Shown here one piece after another: positions 9,918 to 20,008 of a stretch of DNA of 64,000 bases (its first letter is position 1; each line of letters starts with the position of its first letter). The notes under the pieces were generated by a model. The model did not search any database, was not told the origin of the DNA, and was given only the letters and a program-made list of their open reading frames with translations. Source of the stretch: Odontocerum albicorne (lineage: Eukaryota; Arthropoda; Insecta; Trichoptera; Odontoceridae). The translations under genes and the position numbers were made by a program. The stretch spans positions 14,211,327-14,275,326 of the forward strand of contig OX463864.1 in the NCBI GenBank assembly GCA_949825065.1, given 5' to 3'.

Positions 9918-10803
9918 CAAGAGTATTTTTTAATTTAACGCCGAAAATGATGCCAAATCATCCTTTGATGGCACGAATAACCCTAGTGTGGATGAATTGC
10001 ACATACAAAATAAATACGGAATTTAAATCCGTTACCCCCGGGATGGAAGACAGACGTTTTACTAACAAGACAACGGATGTTGTCGGAGGGGACGTTATGT
10101 TGATTTTTTTTTTTTAGTTTTTAGATGAACATTTTAACAAATTTTCTTGTAATTTGAAGGCAGCATTTTTCCCTCGAATAGTCCCCTGCGTCACCGAGCC
10201 GGCAGGAAACACGAGTAGAAATAATATTCGGGCCTTCATCATTCATTGTGTATTACTGAAATATTAAGCCGTATAATTAAAAAAGTAATCAAGGGAAACT
10301 TTTAATCATCAATTATCGTCGCGGCGTAGTAAAAAAAAAACGAAAAAATCCGCGACGATAAATTATTTTTCGCGCCAAAAATACCTCAAATTAAAAAAGT
10401 TTGATAAGAATTTGAAACCTCTCTCACTCTCTCGAGCTTTTTCGCTCGCTTTATGATGTGATTGAAAGGCAGTAGATCATAAGCAGCCATAGTTAGAAAG
10501 ACGTCAAAATGGGACAAAAAATACGTAAGATTGTTAAAAGAACTCTGGAACGAAGGTTTGCCGGTAGATACGAAAACAGTTCAACCATTTTAAAATCAGA
10601 CCCTCAAAAAAGGTGATCGATATCGAATATTGGATCCAGGACTACTCTATAAATGATTGATAGTTAAAATGTTATGAGGTCCACCACTAGTCCCAAATTT
10701 TCCGGCTGTACAGATATGACGCCAGACACGTGTACTTTGATGATCTAACAGCATATTAAAATATCACTGCACACCAACCTTAAAATTAAACTAAAAGTAC
10801 TTC
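9918..10803. other. Unassigned, includes a short GC-richer block
   Basis: 10140-10250 (GCAGCATTTTTCCCTCGAAT, GTCACCGAGCCGGCAGGAAA) is unusually GC-rich for the window and is not seen elsewhere. It could be a conserved non-coding block or an exon edge, but no frame supports coding. Confidence 0.3.
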
Positions 10804-11002
10804 ATGTAAAAAGAAATAAAATAAATAAATAAAACACTTATTTTATATTTCTTGTGTTCACTACTGGTTTATTTGAGTTCACTACCGGTCTTCGAAACCG
10901 GTAGTGAACTCAAATAAACCGGTAGTGAACTCAAATAAACCAGTGGTGAACACAAAAATATAAAATAAGTGTTTTATTTATTTATTTTATTTCTTTCTAC
11001 AT
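10804..11002. repeat. Long palindrome with CCGGT core
   Basis: The left arm contains AATAAAACACTTATTTTATA, GTGTTCACTACTGGTTTATT and TGAGTTCACTACCGGT. The right arm is the inverse, with an extra GAACTCAAATAAACCGGTAG unit. Arms are about 85-95 bp around TCTTCGAAACCGG. The words GAAACCGGTAGTGAA also occur at 63.8 kb (reverse), linking it to the PLE-like modules. Confidence 0.8.
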
Positions 11003-11091
11003 AAAATATGGCACCACAAAGTGAAACTAAAATATTTTCGAAGATTCAAGAAATAAAAGTACTTTATTTAGATTGTACCATTTTTTTAAGT

Positions 11092-11349
11092 CTATTTTGT
11101 TGCTAACTTCTGGAATTGTGCAACGATGATCCTTAATATGTTAAATTTACCACTGAAGTCCACAAATTTCCGGCCTAACAAGTTAGACCGTGTATGGACA
11201 AATTCCACATCCGCTACAATGTGATCAGGCTGTTTTACAGTAGATTTGATACCTTGACCCTCGGTAGTATGGTCAACTAGAGCCGATAAAAGACGTGATG
11301 TTTCGTTATATTTTGAAATGTTAACATTTGAAATTGGGCTGTTTATCAA
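11092..11349 (-). repeat. Coding-like repeat 'EYNET', copy 2
   Basis: An 85-codon minus frame includes ISKYNETSRLLSALVDHTTE and later RSNLLGRKFVDFSGKFNI. It shares nucleotide blocks with 36700-36880 (GTCCATACAC, GTTNAGGCCGGAAA). A plus-strand partial copy follows at 11496, so the two are in inverted orientation. Confidence 0.5.
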
Positions 11350-11495
11350 GTGTCTTTAAAAAGAAGGGAAACCCCCTGTAGAAATTTAACGACGTTCAGA
11401 TTATATTTATGTAGAAAATTCTCCGTCTACACGTCGTTTAATTTCGACCAGGTTTTGCACTTTCTTTGAAAAAAACTTGTATTTATTTGTTGACA

Positions 11496-11590
11496 TTTCA
11501 AAATATAACAAAACAATACGTCTTATATCGACTCTACTTGATATGCTATTAAAGGTCGAGGTGTTAAGTTTTAACTATAACATCGCCTGA
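11496..11590 (+). repeat. Coding-like repeat 'EYNET', copy 3
   Basis: Encodes KYNKTIRLISTLLDMLLKVE then VLSFNYNIA, matching copies at 6.3 and 36.7 kb. Confidence 0.5.
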
Positions 11591-12185
11591 GAATATGTTA
11601 AGTTATATCAGAAGCGAAATAAATGAAATAACAAATGTTCAAGTGTATTACAAAAGGTAAAAAAGGTTGAATACCTCTGACTTGTCAAAAATGGGGAGTA
11701 TTTTTGGTGTTTTCGTCCAAAGGTGGCCAGGCCATAATGTCATAGGGAGGAGACTGGGTATCTGATTCATTATTCCCGTCACGTCCAAATCAAAATATAA
11801 TACATTTTTGTCACTGGATTACCTAAAAAGGGACGCAAATTCGTTTAAAAAGTGACTACATTTGAAAAATGGCAAGAATCCGAATAATACTCAGCGACGT
11901 GTTTAGGTACGGGTGACGCTCTTGTTGATATAAGGGGTAAATAATCATTGGATCACGATAAGAGAAAAATTAATTATAATATATTATTTAGAAGGTAAAA
12001 TTAACGCAGGGAGAAAATGTGATATCAAAAGTATATAAATAACCAAAAAATGTAGTAATTTTTTTTTATCAAAGAAAAAAGGTTTAACAAAATTAAAATA
12101 GTTTTCGTCTTAGAGGGAGAGTACGTGATGTATATAAAACAGTCAAAAAATGTTATCAGTTAAAATAATGGAAATAATTTGAATC
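11591..12185. other. AT-rich sequence, nothing assigned
   Basis: No motif or shared repeat recognised. 11690-11760 is slightly GC-richer. Confidence 0.35.
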
Positions 12186-12310
12186 AATCTTCGTAGCCTG
12201 CTTAGTAAGATCGCCTTCTTCAGACCTAAGGGTTATAGTTTCAATTCCTGTATCTACCAAGTTATGTTAGAAAATGGTTCTACCTAGTCTGATTTTCACT
12301 TCCGACCTCT
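12186..12310 (+). mobile_element. SINE-A copy, strongly decayed
   Basis: CTTCGTAGCCTGCTTAGTAAG resembles box A and GTTATAGTTTCAATTCC a decayed box B. CCTAGTCTGATTTTCACTT matches the body. Confidence 0.5.
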
Positions 12311-12815
12311 TTGACACCTTTCAGATTGAGTGAAAAACATATCCAAATGGCAAAAATACCCGATTGACTGTACACATCGAAAGAGTACTAAAAAACGGAA
12401 CCCAAAAATTATTCCTCTGTCGTTAAACGAAGTTTAATTTATAGTGAAAATTGAGGGATTTAAAATTTTAAATAAGTCCTGGGCGTCTTAAAATTACTCC
12501 CGGCCCTGACCATACCTCGCAGAGAGATCACGGATCATTAGCTGTAAGTTTGCGCACAGAATTACATTTTCGCCCGTTCAATTATGTATTCGGAAAAAAA
12601 TATTTAAATAAGATTAAACCATTGGAAATTTTAAGAAATTTACATGAGCTGCCAATCAATCCGTGAAGGATGGGAAGAAGCAGACGAGAAACAGGAAATA
12701 AACTCCGAAAATAAGGATTTAGCATCGAAAAATTACATAATTAATGCCGTGGAAAAAACTGTATTATAATTTGACTAATATAATAAACCGCAATATATAA
12801 AAATAAACCCAAATC
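12311..12815. other. Unassigned sequence
   Basis: No supportable frame or repeat. Confidence 0.35.
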
Positions 12816-12817
12816 CA

Positions 12818-13075
12818 TTTATTGTAATTTATTTAATCAAACACTTGGTTCCACTTTACACAATTGTATAACCCTACTGATTTCAAGGTTTTCACCTCAT
12901 CATCAGGGGAGCACAAACACGTGTCTTATTTGTGCTCCCCTGATGATGGGGTGAAAACCTTGAAACCGGTAGGGTTATACCGTTATATAAAGTGGAATAA
13001 ACAGTGTTTATTAAACAAATGACAATGTATTTAAACATTGACAGTGTAACTATAAACACACGCCTTAACTATAAA
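12818..13075. mobile_element. PLE-like module, palindromic double copy
   Basis: Left half: TGTAATTTATTTAATCAAAC, CTACTGATTTCAAGGTTTTC, ACCTCATCATCAGGGGAGCA. Right half: TGTGCTCCCCTGATGATGGG, GTGAAAACCTTGAAACCGGT, AGGGTTATACCG, AGTGGAATAAACAGTGTTTA. Two copies in inverted orientation meet at about 12918. Same family as 60349-60675, 62355-62702 and 63383-63725. Confidence 0.75.
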
Positions 13076-13355
13076 TAATATATAAATACATTTAATTAAA
13101 ATTTGTCAAGATAAATTTATAGATTATTTTGGAAGACTATACTAACCATAAACGAAGACCTCTGTGGCCTACTTGATAGAATGCTTATCTTTTCCTCATG
13201 GAATATCGGGTTCAATTTTTGAGGGTACCCAACAGTACCAGTCTGTTTTTATCGATCAAAATAGAACTTGAAAGTTTAATAAGAAGAATAACATCTTAGT
13301 AAGCATTTTTTCTTTCATTTCAAAGGCTTCATAATTTTCTTTAATGTTTTGTAAG
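13055..13355 (+). repeat. Duplicated segment carrying a SINE-A-like head
   Basis: Almost the same about 290 bp recurs at 52790-53090 (AATTTGTCAAGATAAATTTA, GACCTCTGTGGCCTACTTGA, GGGTACCCAACAGTACCAGT, AAGAAGAATAACATC). The internal 13157-13265 part is a diverged SINE-A head. The match runs past it on both sides, so either the SINE family has a longer subfamily or the locus was copied as a block. Confidence 0.7.
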
Positions 13356-14210
13356 GCTTCATATTTTTTTGCGGACGGAAATATTATTGAGATATTTAGA
13401 TAAATATGTTTGTACGCTAGATTTTTACGACGTACGTATAATGAACAGATAAATAATAATATTTTGTTAAATTTGTTTAAAAAAAAATCTTAATCTAAGA
13501 TATACGATTCCATTAGATATGACAGAAACGCTACTTTGGAGTTTTTTTCTCGCTGGCAATAAATACAGAGTGTATGTACACCACTACTTATTTCGTTTAG
13601 CGTAACATAATTAAGGATGTGTTTTTTTTTCCAACATTATGGATCTTAAGTATTAAAGCCGTTTATTTAACTTAGAAACAACATTACCAATTATGCTAAA
13701 GCATGAGAGCAAATGAGCAAAGTTAAATGGCGAATTCCATCATAGCAGTTATTCAACTGTTTCAAGCACGGCTGATAATTTCGACAATGCTCCTAATATC
13801 AATGACAATAAATTACAAAGGTTGCTGCAGAGATTTCCTCTTGACCTCGATCCCCGTGTAGCCCAGTCAAGTTCACTAATTACAGTCAGAGATGTAAATG
13901 GTCCAAGTTTTCTCATCGATTCGGAATCGATTCATCTAAACAGGACCCCTAGTATGCAATATATGCGCTGCACCCGAGCGATTCATTTGAATAAAGGTTA
14001 ATAAAACTCTAAGATTGCAAAATCTCTAAAAAAAAACGTATGCGAATTCTTGGAACATGCTCGTACAAATGAAAGCTATTTTCGAAAAATACGTATGATA
14101 TGTAAACCATTAAGCCGTTTTTTTTGTCGAGTGTCATTTCTTAATATAATATTATCTTAACACATTAAATGCTGCAACATTTATTTTAAAATCACTGTGC
14201 TTTAAAAAAA
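13356..14210. other. AT-rich sequence, nothing assigned
   Basis: 13800-13990 is more balanced in composition (GATTTCCTCTTGACCTCGAT, GGAATCGATTCATC), but no frame or known domain is visible. Confidence 0.3.
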
Positions 14211-14211
14211 A

Positions 14212-14440
14212 AAAGTAAAATAATGCCGGTGTATTCCGATCGTCTCATTTCGATGCGCCATCGGATCCAGTACAGCGGTGTGGCCGGTTAGTTTGGTGGT
14301 GTGTAACGGCTCACTCACTCACTTCAAAGAAAACTCCAAGGTACGGTTTGGTTTCCAAATTAATTGACGTTGGAATGGTGAGGGGTTCCTCGATTACGAC
14401 GCCCAGCAACTATAACGATGACAATCATAAATGATAGAAA
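14212..14440 (+). repeat. Exon-like repeat pair member 1
   Basis: Matches the reverse strand of 32090-32290 along its length (GCCATCGGATCCAGTACA, CTCACTTCAAA, AACTCC, ATTGACGTTG, GAAATGG-like blocks, AACGATGACNAT end). It has in-frame stops here. The paired copy is open over 112 codons. Function unknown. Confidence 0.5.
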
Positions 14441-14503
14441 TTTAAAATATAATATACATTTGAGGGGAAATTGCTTAAGTCACTCGTTTAGTACCCTTTG
14501 AAA

Positions 14504-14835
14504 TACGAGGGCGGTCCGATAAGTACTTAGCCTCACCGCCCGATAGCACCACTATCGCAAGAGCAATTTTTTATCGCGTAGTACATTATCGTTGACAGCT
14601 ACTGTCAAAATTTCAGCCGAATCGGACGCGTAGTTTTGTTTTGACCGCGTGTGGAAGCGAGCGTGTCCGCGGATTTGAGAAAAATGGAAAAAGAGCAATA
14701 TCGTTCGGTGATTCGCTTCTTGTTTTTGAAAGGGAAATCGCTCGTATTGGCGATGCGGACATATTGAAAAGCGTGACCGTGAAACAACATTGTCTTTGCC
14801 CCCAGAATCGAGCTTTTGGGTTATGAACTACTGAC
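14504..14835 (+). mobile_element. Mariner 5' end, truncated transposase start
   Basis: TA followed by CGAGGGCGGTCCGATAAGTA fits a mariner terminal repeat. An ATG at 14684 opens MEKEQYRSVIRFLFLKGKS, the typical first helix of a mariner transposase DNA-binding domain. The frame then ends at 14767 after unrelated residues, so the rest was deleted. A right terminal repeat was not found. Confidence 0.7.
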
Positions 14836-14989
14836 TTAGACAAGGTATTCCAAGTTTAGAGATCGCGTGGAAGCAACATCCCTTGTTTAAGTCTAGTGCG
14901 CAAGTATTGTTATCAAGCATATTGTTATGATTAGTTAATAACGCATTCCATAGTATAAAGAGGATGATTTGTGGCAATAAAAATTAGAA

Positions 14990-15235
14990 GGGAAGGAGAC
15001 AGTGTGAGAAAATGTAAGAAAGTACTGTAGCACTCGATATTCAAGGAGTTTCGGACAATAATTTCAAATATGTGACTATAAATGAATAGAGATTTAAAGT
15101 GCGAGTAGATGGGACATGTTGAACGGACAGGGGGACATTTCAACTGAATAAAACGGTACGCAGAAGACACTCAAAGAAAGCACTGTCGAGGGTCTCCTCA
15201 CCCATTCCATACGTGCATGTAGTACCCAGACTGGG
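14990..15235 (+). mobile_element. Possible LINE C-terminal relic
   Basis: Piecewise translation gives SASRWDMLNGQGDIST, similar in layout to the RLRWxGHVERM block of LINE tails. Decay is heavy and the family cannot be named. Confidence 0.3.
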
Positions 15236-16135
15236 ACCTTTTTATACATCACAAACTTTTAAGATTATAAATGAGTATTTAATATATATACCTAAGGCGC
15301 AACTGAACTTAATGTCAACTCTGCTCCTCACCTAGGCTTCATTTATAGACAGAAAGAATTGGTTGACAACGAGACTCGGCAAGACCATTATATCGGATAT
15401 TATTACCCAAAGTTGGTCTAATGACCGAATCGTTCCGATTCCGGGTAACGATAGTGAAATAGGTATTAGAAGGGTCCAGTCATCTCGGCGATAATACGAA
15501 GAAAATAGATGGAGACCCCCTGTTATCTCTGGAAGAAAAAACAGATTGCCAGAATATAAAAGGGAGTCGGTTATTGAAGGATGAGTGGAATAACTATATG
15601 CGATTCAAGAACATAATAGAAACAAAAACATTTTATTATAGAACATAGTTTTTCGAACAATAATGAGACGTCTTTCTTACAGATGAGGGGGTTTCGGGTG
15701 ACCGATGATAACATTAAAAAAGAAAGGAATCACTCCGTCTGGTTAAATAAACTACCTGCTAACAATACTTGAATGCGATAGATGTGTGAGTCGTGTTGCC
15801 TTCCACGTGCGGTTAGTTATTGTAATAACACGTAAAATAATAGACTGCGAATTACTTGCCTAATCCAGTGGTTCTTATCTCAAAGACTCGACTACTGGGG
15901 GCGAAGACAGTATTATGTCTCTATCATGATCTTCATGTCCGTATCATTAATTCAGATATTTTTAGGGCGTACCATATGAATAAAATAATTCCAGCCGGTA
16001 TCGAGCAAGCAAATAAGCCAATAATAAGTTAATTTAATAAGCAAAGATCTAAGAATTAATGTAGCGAAATAGTCATGGTGATGTACATGAGGATTAAAGT
16101 AGCGCAATTGTATGGATGAGTAATGAAAGATTAGA
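15236..16135. other. Unassigned; possible hAT end at 15866
   Basis: CAGTGGTTCTTATCTC (15866) resembles a hAT terminus, but no partner end or target duplication was found. The rest shows no frame of interest. Confidence 0.3.
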
Positions 16136-16139
16136 TAGA

Positions 16140-17065
16140 TCACGTTGAAAATTCTACTATTTAGGCAGTCTTTTCTCATATGATAAAAGAGTTACGAGGG
16201 ACACGGAACGGCGTGTAGCGAAATGAAACTCAAGTCAATGGGACAATAAAACGTTTATACACAAAATAGACACTATGAAAATTTGTTAAGGTGACAGTCC
16301 ACAACTATAATTTAGTATTGACTTTGAAGTATAAAAATGAAAGGTAAACGTGAAAAAAACTGAAATGAGTCGAATAAATGCTGTAGAAATGCGTGCACTG
16401 CGAAGAACACACGGAGTGATAATGTATGAGCGAATATAGAATGGTGATAATGTATGACAGACAGTGATAATGTATGACACACATGGGGTGATAATGTATG
16501 ACAGAATATAGAATAGGTGATAATGTATGACAGACAGTGATTATGTATGACACACATGGGGTTATAATGTATGACAGAATATAGAATAGGTGATAATGTA
16601 TGACAGACAGTGATAATGTATGACACACACGGAGTGATAATGTATGACAGAATATAGAAAGGGTGATAACGTATGACAGACAGTGATTATGCATGACACA
16701 CATGGGGTTATAATGTATGAATGATTATAGAATGGGTGATAATGTATGACAGAATACACAATGAAGTGATAAAGGATAAATGTTGATATGTTATGTAAGA
16801 TAGATATGAGATGGTTTGAACAAAACAAATTGCTAATGTTAATACAGTGCTAATGTTGAGTAGAAAGCGTGGTAAAGGAAGACCAAGAAAGGTATGGTTT
16901 GATCAAGTGAATGGTATTTTTTTAAAAGAAAAAGTAAGAAGGAAAGGTAAGAATTAAGAGAAATCGTAGAAGCTGTATGGATGTGTAAGAGGCGAAATAT
17001 GTGTCGAGGAAAGACCAGTCGTTTCTGCCTTTTTCAAAAAGGAAGCGGCGTGATAGTATGTACAT
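16140..17065 (+). mobile_element. LINE relic, family T2, longest copy
   Basis: Starts further upstream than other T2 copies. Degenerate text for FSYDKRVTRDTERRVAK occurs at 16160-16225, then MSRINAVEMRALRRTHGVIM and YERI at 16364-16437. After a tandemly expanded section (separate entry) the usual GRGRPRKVWFDQVNGIF and EEAKYVSR text follows to a GTATGTACATA end. Confidence 0.7.
16435..16765 (+). repeat. Tandem expansion inside a T2 coding remnant
   Basis: The segment encoding GVIMYDRI (GGGGTGATAATGTATGACAG) is repeated about ten times in alternating short and long units (TGATAATGTATGACAGA, CAGTGATAATGTATGACACA, CATGGGGT), with a higher-order period near 118 bp. Open frames on the minus strand here (HTLSLSVIHYH repeats) are artefacts of the repeat. 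Confidence 0.85.
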
Positions 17066-17835
17066 ATATAGAAAAGTAAAATTTTAAAAAATCTATTCAA
17101 AAAGAGATGCAGATACATATTTTTTTAATATTTTTAATTACTCAGTATTTGAACCACCGTGTATATGGTACATGTGCTAATGATTACTTTATTTTTTTAC
17201 TTTAAGTACTCAAAAGTGGATACAGATTCTAAGTATTCAAAAGTGGATACAAATTTTAAGTACCTACTTAAAAGTGGATAAATTTTTTTACAGTTACACA
17301 ATAGTTATTTCTTTAATACTAAACAAAAAAGTAAACGCTATAAAACAAAGAAACACAACATCTCTATTACACGGCGGCGCGCAATCGACAAACTTAAAAA
17401 AGACTTTCGAATGGGATTACAAAAAAAATAGGAAAGTCTCACTCCACGTAATTTAGTGACACCAGGTCATAATGGGTTAAGTTTCGAGATAAAATATAAT
17501 AAAATCGGTACGGTGTGGGAGGGGTTAGCGGGCACATTCAAAACTGCTATTATTGTTCAAAATTTCAAGTGGTAAAACTTTGTTGCACTCCGCCGGCGTA
17601 GTGCGCCCTCGGGGCTAGAATTCCATTTTAATGTAAAAGCAGACGAGACGAAATAGGGAGGTGAGATGTAAAGGGATGGGAATTGATGGAATGGTTTATT
17701 TTATTATTATTTTACTAAACTACTAGAATAGACAGAAAGAGTTTTTCTTCTAATGTTTCTGAACAGTTACGTTATAAAAAGGTGCTTGAAAAAAAACAAA
17801 CGATAAATATATGTATGTATTCTAAATAAAACACG
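17066..17835. other. Unassigned, with a small tandem repeat
   Basis: 17200-17285 holds three units of about 31 bp around TACTTCAAAAGTGGATACA-like text. A GC-rich patch at 17585-17625 (CGCCGGCGTAGTGCGCCCTC) has no frame. Confidence 0.4.
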
Positions 17836-17839
17836 AAAA

Positions 17840-18440
17840 AAAGACTGAAAGAAGTCGAATAAATGCCGTAGAAATGCATGCATTGAGAATAATACATGGG
17901 ATGACAATGTAACGCAATAAGATAAGGGATGAACGTGAATTTACGCAATACGATAAGGGATGAACGTGAATTTAAGGCTTGTGTGTTGAGTTAGATGCAG
18001 AATAGCAGTCTAAAATTGTTTGGGCATGTAGAATGAATAAATGAAGAAAGGCTTACAATACAAATATATATTACGAATGTAAATTGAAGGTGTGGTCGGG
18101 GGAGACCAAGGACGGTACGGTTGTTTAATGAATTATATTTTGAAAGAAGAAAACGTAAAATGGTTTAGGCACGTAGAACAGATAAATGAAGAAAGGCTAA
18201 AAAAATAAATATATAGTGCAAATGTGAGTGGTAGGTGTGGTAGAGGGAGACCAATGATAGTCCGGTTGGATCAATGAATGACATTCTGAAAGAAGAAAAC
18301 GTAAAAAGTCAGAGGTTTTAAGAGTTGAATGAGAAGGTGTATAAATATAGAAAAGGCGAAGGATGTGTGTCGAAATAGGAAAATCTGGTGTTTTGTTCAT
18401 CTCTGCCTACTCATGCAGGGAGACTGCGTGATGGTATATA
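17840..18440 (+). mobile_element. LINE tail T2, with partial internal duplications
   Basis: SRINAVEMHALRIIHG-like start, then ATAAGGGATGAACGTGAATT repeated twice in tandem (17930-17975), then the WFGHVE..GRGRPRxVRLDQ block present twice (18010-18160 and 18165-18310). The usual EKAKDVCRNRKIW end follows. Confidence 0.7.
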
Positions 18441-18540
18441 TGTGTTTACTGTTGAATAATTTCTTTTCAAATCACGAAAGTGCTGAATGCCATGCCCATC
18501 TTATTAATTCATGAAAAATATGTTAGGTATCATTGTTATA

Positions 18541-18605
18541 TCCAAACGACAAATATATGAGTACAAACGACAAATATACCAGTACAAACGACAAATATAC
18601 GTATT
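18541..18605 (+). repeat. Short tandem repeat, ~20-bp unit
   Basis: Three copies of CAAACGACAAATATA plus variable 5-6 bases, immediately before a T2 copy. Confidence 0.75.
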
Positions 18606-18609
18606 CTAA

Positions 18610-18835
18610 AAAAAACGAAAAAAAGAAAACAAAATAAATAAATGCTGTAGGAATGTGTACACTGAGAAGAAAACATGGGGTGATAATGTATGACACTATA
18701 CAAAATTGTGTGATTAGGGATGAATGTGAACTGATTTGTTGAGTATGATGAAGAGCAGTCTGAGAGGTTTGGGCATGCAGAACGAATTGAAGAATGAAGA
18801 ACGAATGAAAGACTTAGCAGTATGAGAAGAATCCT
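18610..18835 (+). mobile_element. LINE tail fragment, family T2
   Basis: INAVGMCTLRRKHGVIMYDT, then IRDECEL-like and LSMMKSSLRGLGMQNE-like text. It ends without the normal 3' tail. Confidence 0.65.
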
Positions 18836-18848
18836 GACTCATATTCTT

Positions 18849-18916
18849 CCTTACGAATAAGCTAACTAGAAGCAGACCCTCGTCGTGTAACAGGAGAAAT
18901 CCGTGCAAAGTGGATT
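18849..18916 (+). repeat. Dispersed repeat shared with 36163-36230
   Basis: GCAGACCCTCGTCGTGTAAC and AGGAGAAATCCGTGCA match the reverse strand of the second locus with few differences. Identity unknown, probably another LINE tail. Confidence 0.5.
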
Positions 18917-19285
18917 TTTTTTCAAGTTTGACGGTTATCCAGTCGTTGATAAAAAGTCCAACAACGATTTGGTGGAATGACGAAACGCACCGAATATAAG
19001 GCACACCCCTAGTGTGAAGGTGGTGAGATGAAGAGGCGAATGAAGAATTTATAGCGAAGAAAACGTATAGGCACAATAAAAAACGGTCGTGACTCGGTGG
19101 TGGAAAAGTAGGGGTTGCCGAGATCGAAAATTATATGAATGGGGTGCATGGGTTTATATGGTGAAAAGAAGGTGCCGATCGAGTGGTAACATTTTCTCTT
19201 CTCAATAAACACTTTTTTTATAATCGACTAGTTTTTACAAGATAATCCTAAAATATAAAGAAGATACTCATGAGATGTCATAAGT
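18917..19285. other. Unassigned sequence
   Basis: A 120-codon minus frame (18714-19076) spans a T2 remnant and unique sequence and shows no domain. Confidence 0.3.
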
Positions 19286-19286
19286 C

Positions 19287-19435
19287 ACGACCTCCGGTGG
19301 CCTAGTTTGTAACATCCAGATTTTTTTAAAAAGGATTCCATTTTAGTTTTCACTTAAGGCCTCTTAAGCATATTTCTAGTTGGTTGTAAGAGATTGTCAC
19401 GTGGCAAAACGCCTGTCAGGTTGTATTGTATACGC
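19287..19435 (+). mobile_element. SINE-A copy with internal deletion
   Basis: The box A part (GGTGGCCTAGTTTGTAA) runs straight into CATCCAGATTTTTTTAAA, so the box B region is deleted. Body and tail (CTAGTTGGTTGTAAGAGATT, CAGGTTGTATTGTATAC) follow. Confidence 0.8.
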
Positions 19436-19639
19436 CTCGAGAGCGCGTATTTCATATTTTATCGTCTTCATTATTGTTTTCTGGTGGTTCAATAATTTAC
19501 TTACTTCCCCTCAACACATATGAATTCAACATTGAAGAACGTGACCGGTAAACTATTATCTTCGGGTTAAGAACCGATGGAGTATGCAAGTAACTTACGA
19601 TTTAGCCATTGTATGTGTTTTAAATATTACCGTACATGG

Positions 19640-20008
19640 ACAGACAACAGCACTCGCAAAGTATTATCACGTACGAGTGTTATTACTAGACAAACTCTTA
19701 AACCAAGAGCCCTTTTATATACAATATATTTTTTTGATACCATCGGGCATAGAAGCCAAAACCATCGGGAATAGAAGCCGAAACTATCGGGAATAGAAGC
19801 CTTAACCCCCAGTAAAAGATAAGCTTTTTGGGAAGTCTTATCAAAATGTATGGTTGAATATTAACACTAAACATATGCATTGCACTACACCTAAAGTCCA
19901 ATGTGTTACTATCTCACATCGGAAAATATAGAAAGGTTTCTTTGTAGTTCATAATCCCTTGGTAAGTATTCTGCGATTTTCTTAACAAATGTGTTTATCT
20001 GAATACTA
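19640..20008. repeat. Duplicated segment, copy 1 (empty MITE site)
   Basis: Matches 44425-44953 at high identity (AGCACTCGCAAAGTATTATC, CTTTTTGGGAAGTCTTATC, CCAATGTGTTACTATCTCAC). At 19687-19688 the TA is uninterrupted, whereas the paralogue carries a TA MITE there. A 21-bp CATCGGGAATAGAAGCC unit occurs three times (19740-19800), against once in the paralogue. Confidence 0.9.

Noticed and set aside
15866..15900. Possible hAT left end (CAGTGGTTCTTATCTC)
   Set aside because: No partner end or 8-bp duplication found; too short to call alone.
16286..16828. Several minus-strand frames of 64-132 codons with HTLSLSVIHYH repeats
   Set aside because: They are the reverse reading of a tandemly expanded LINE T2 segment, with the same repeat open in more than one frame.
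18714..19076. Minus-strand 120-codon frame
   Set aside because: Opposite strand of a T2 fragment plus unique DNA, with no recognisable motif.
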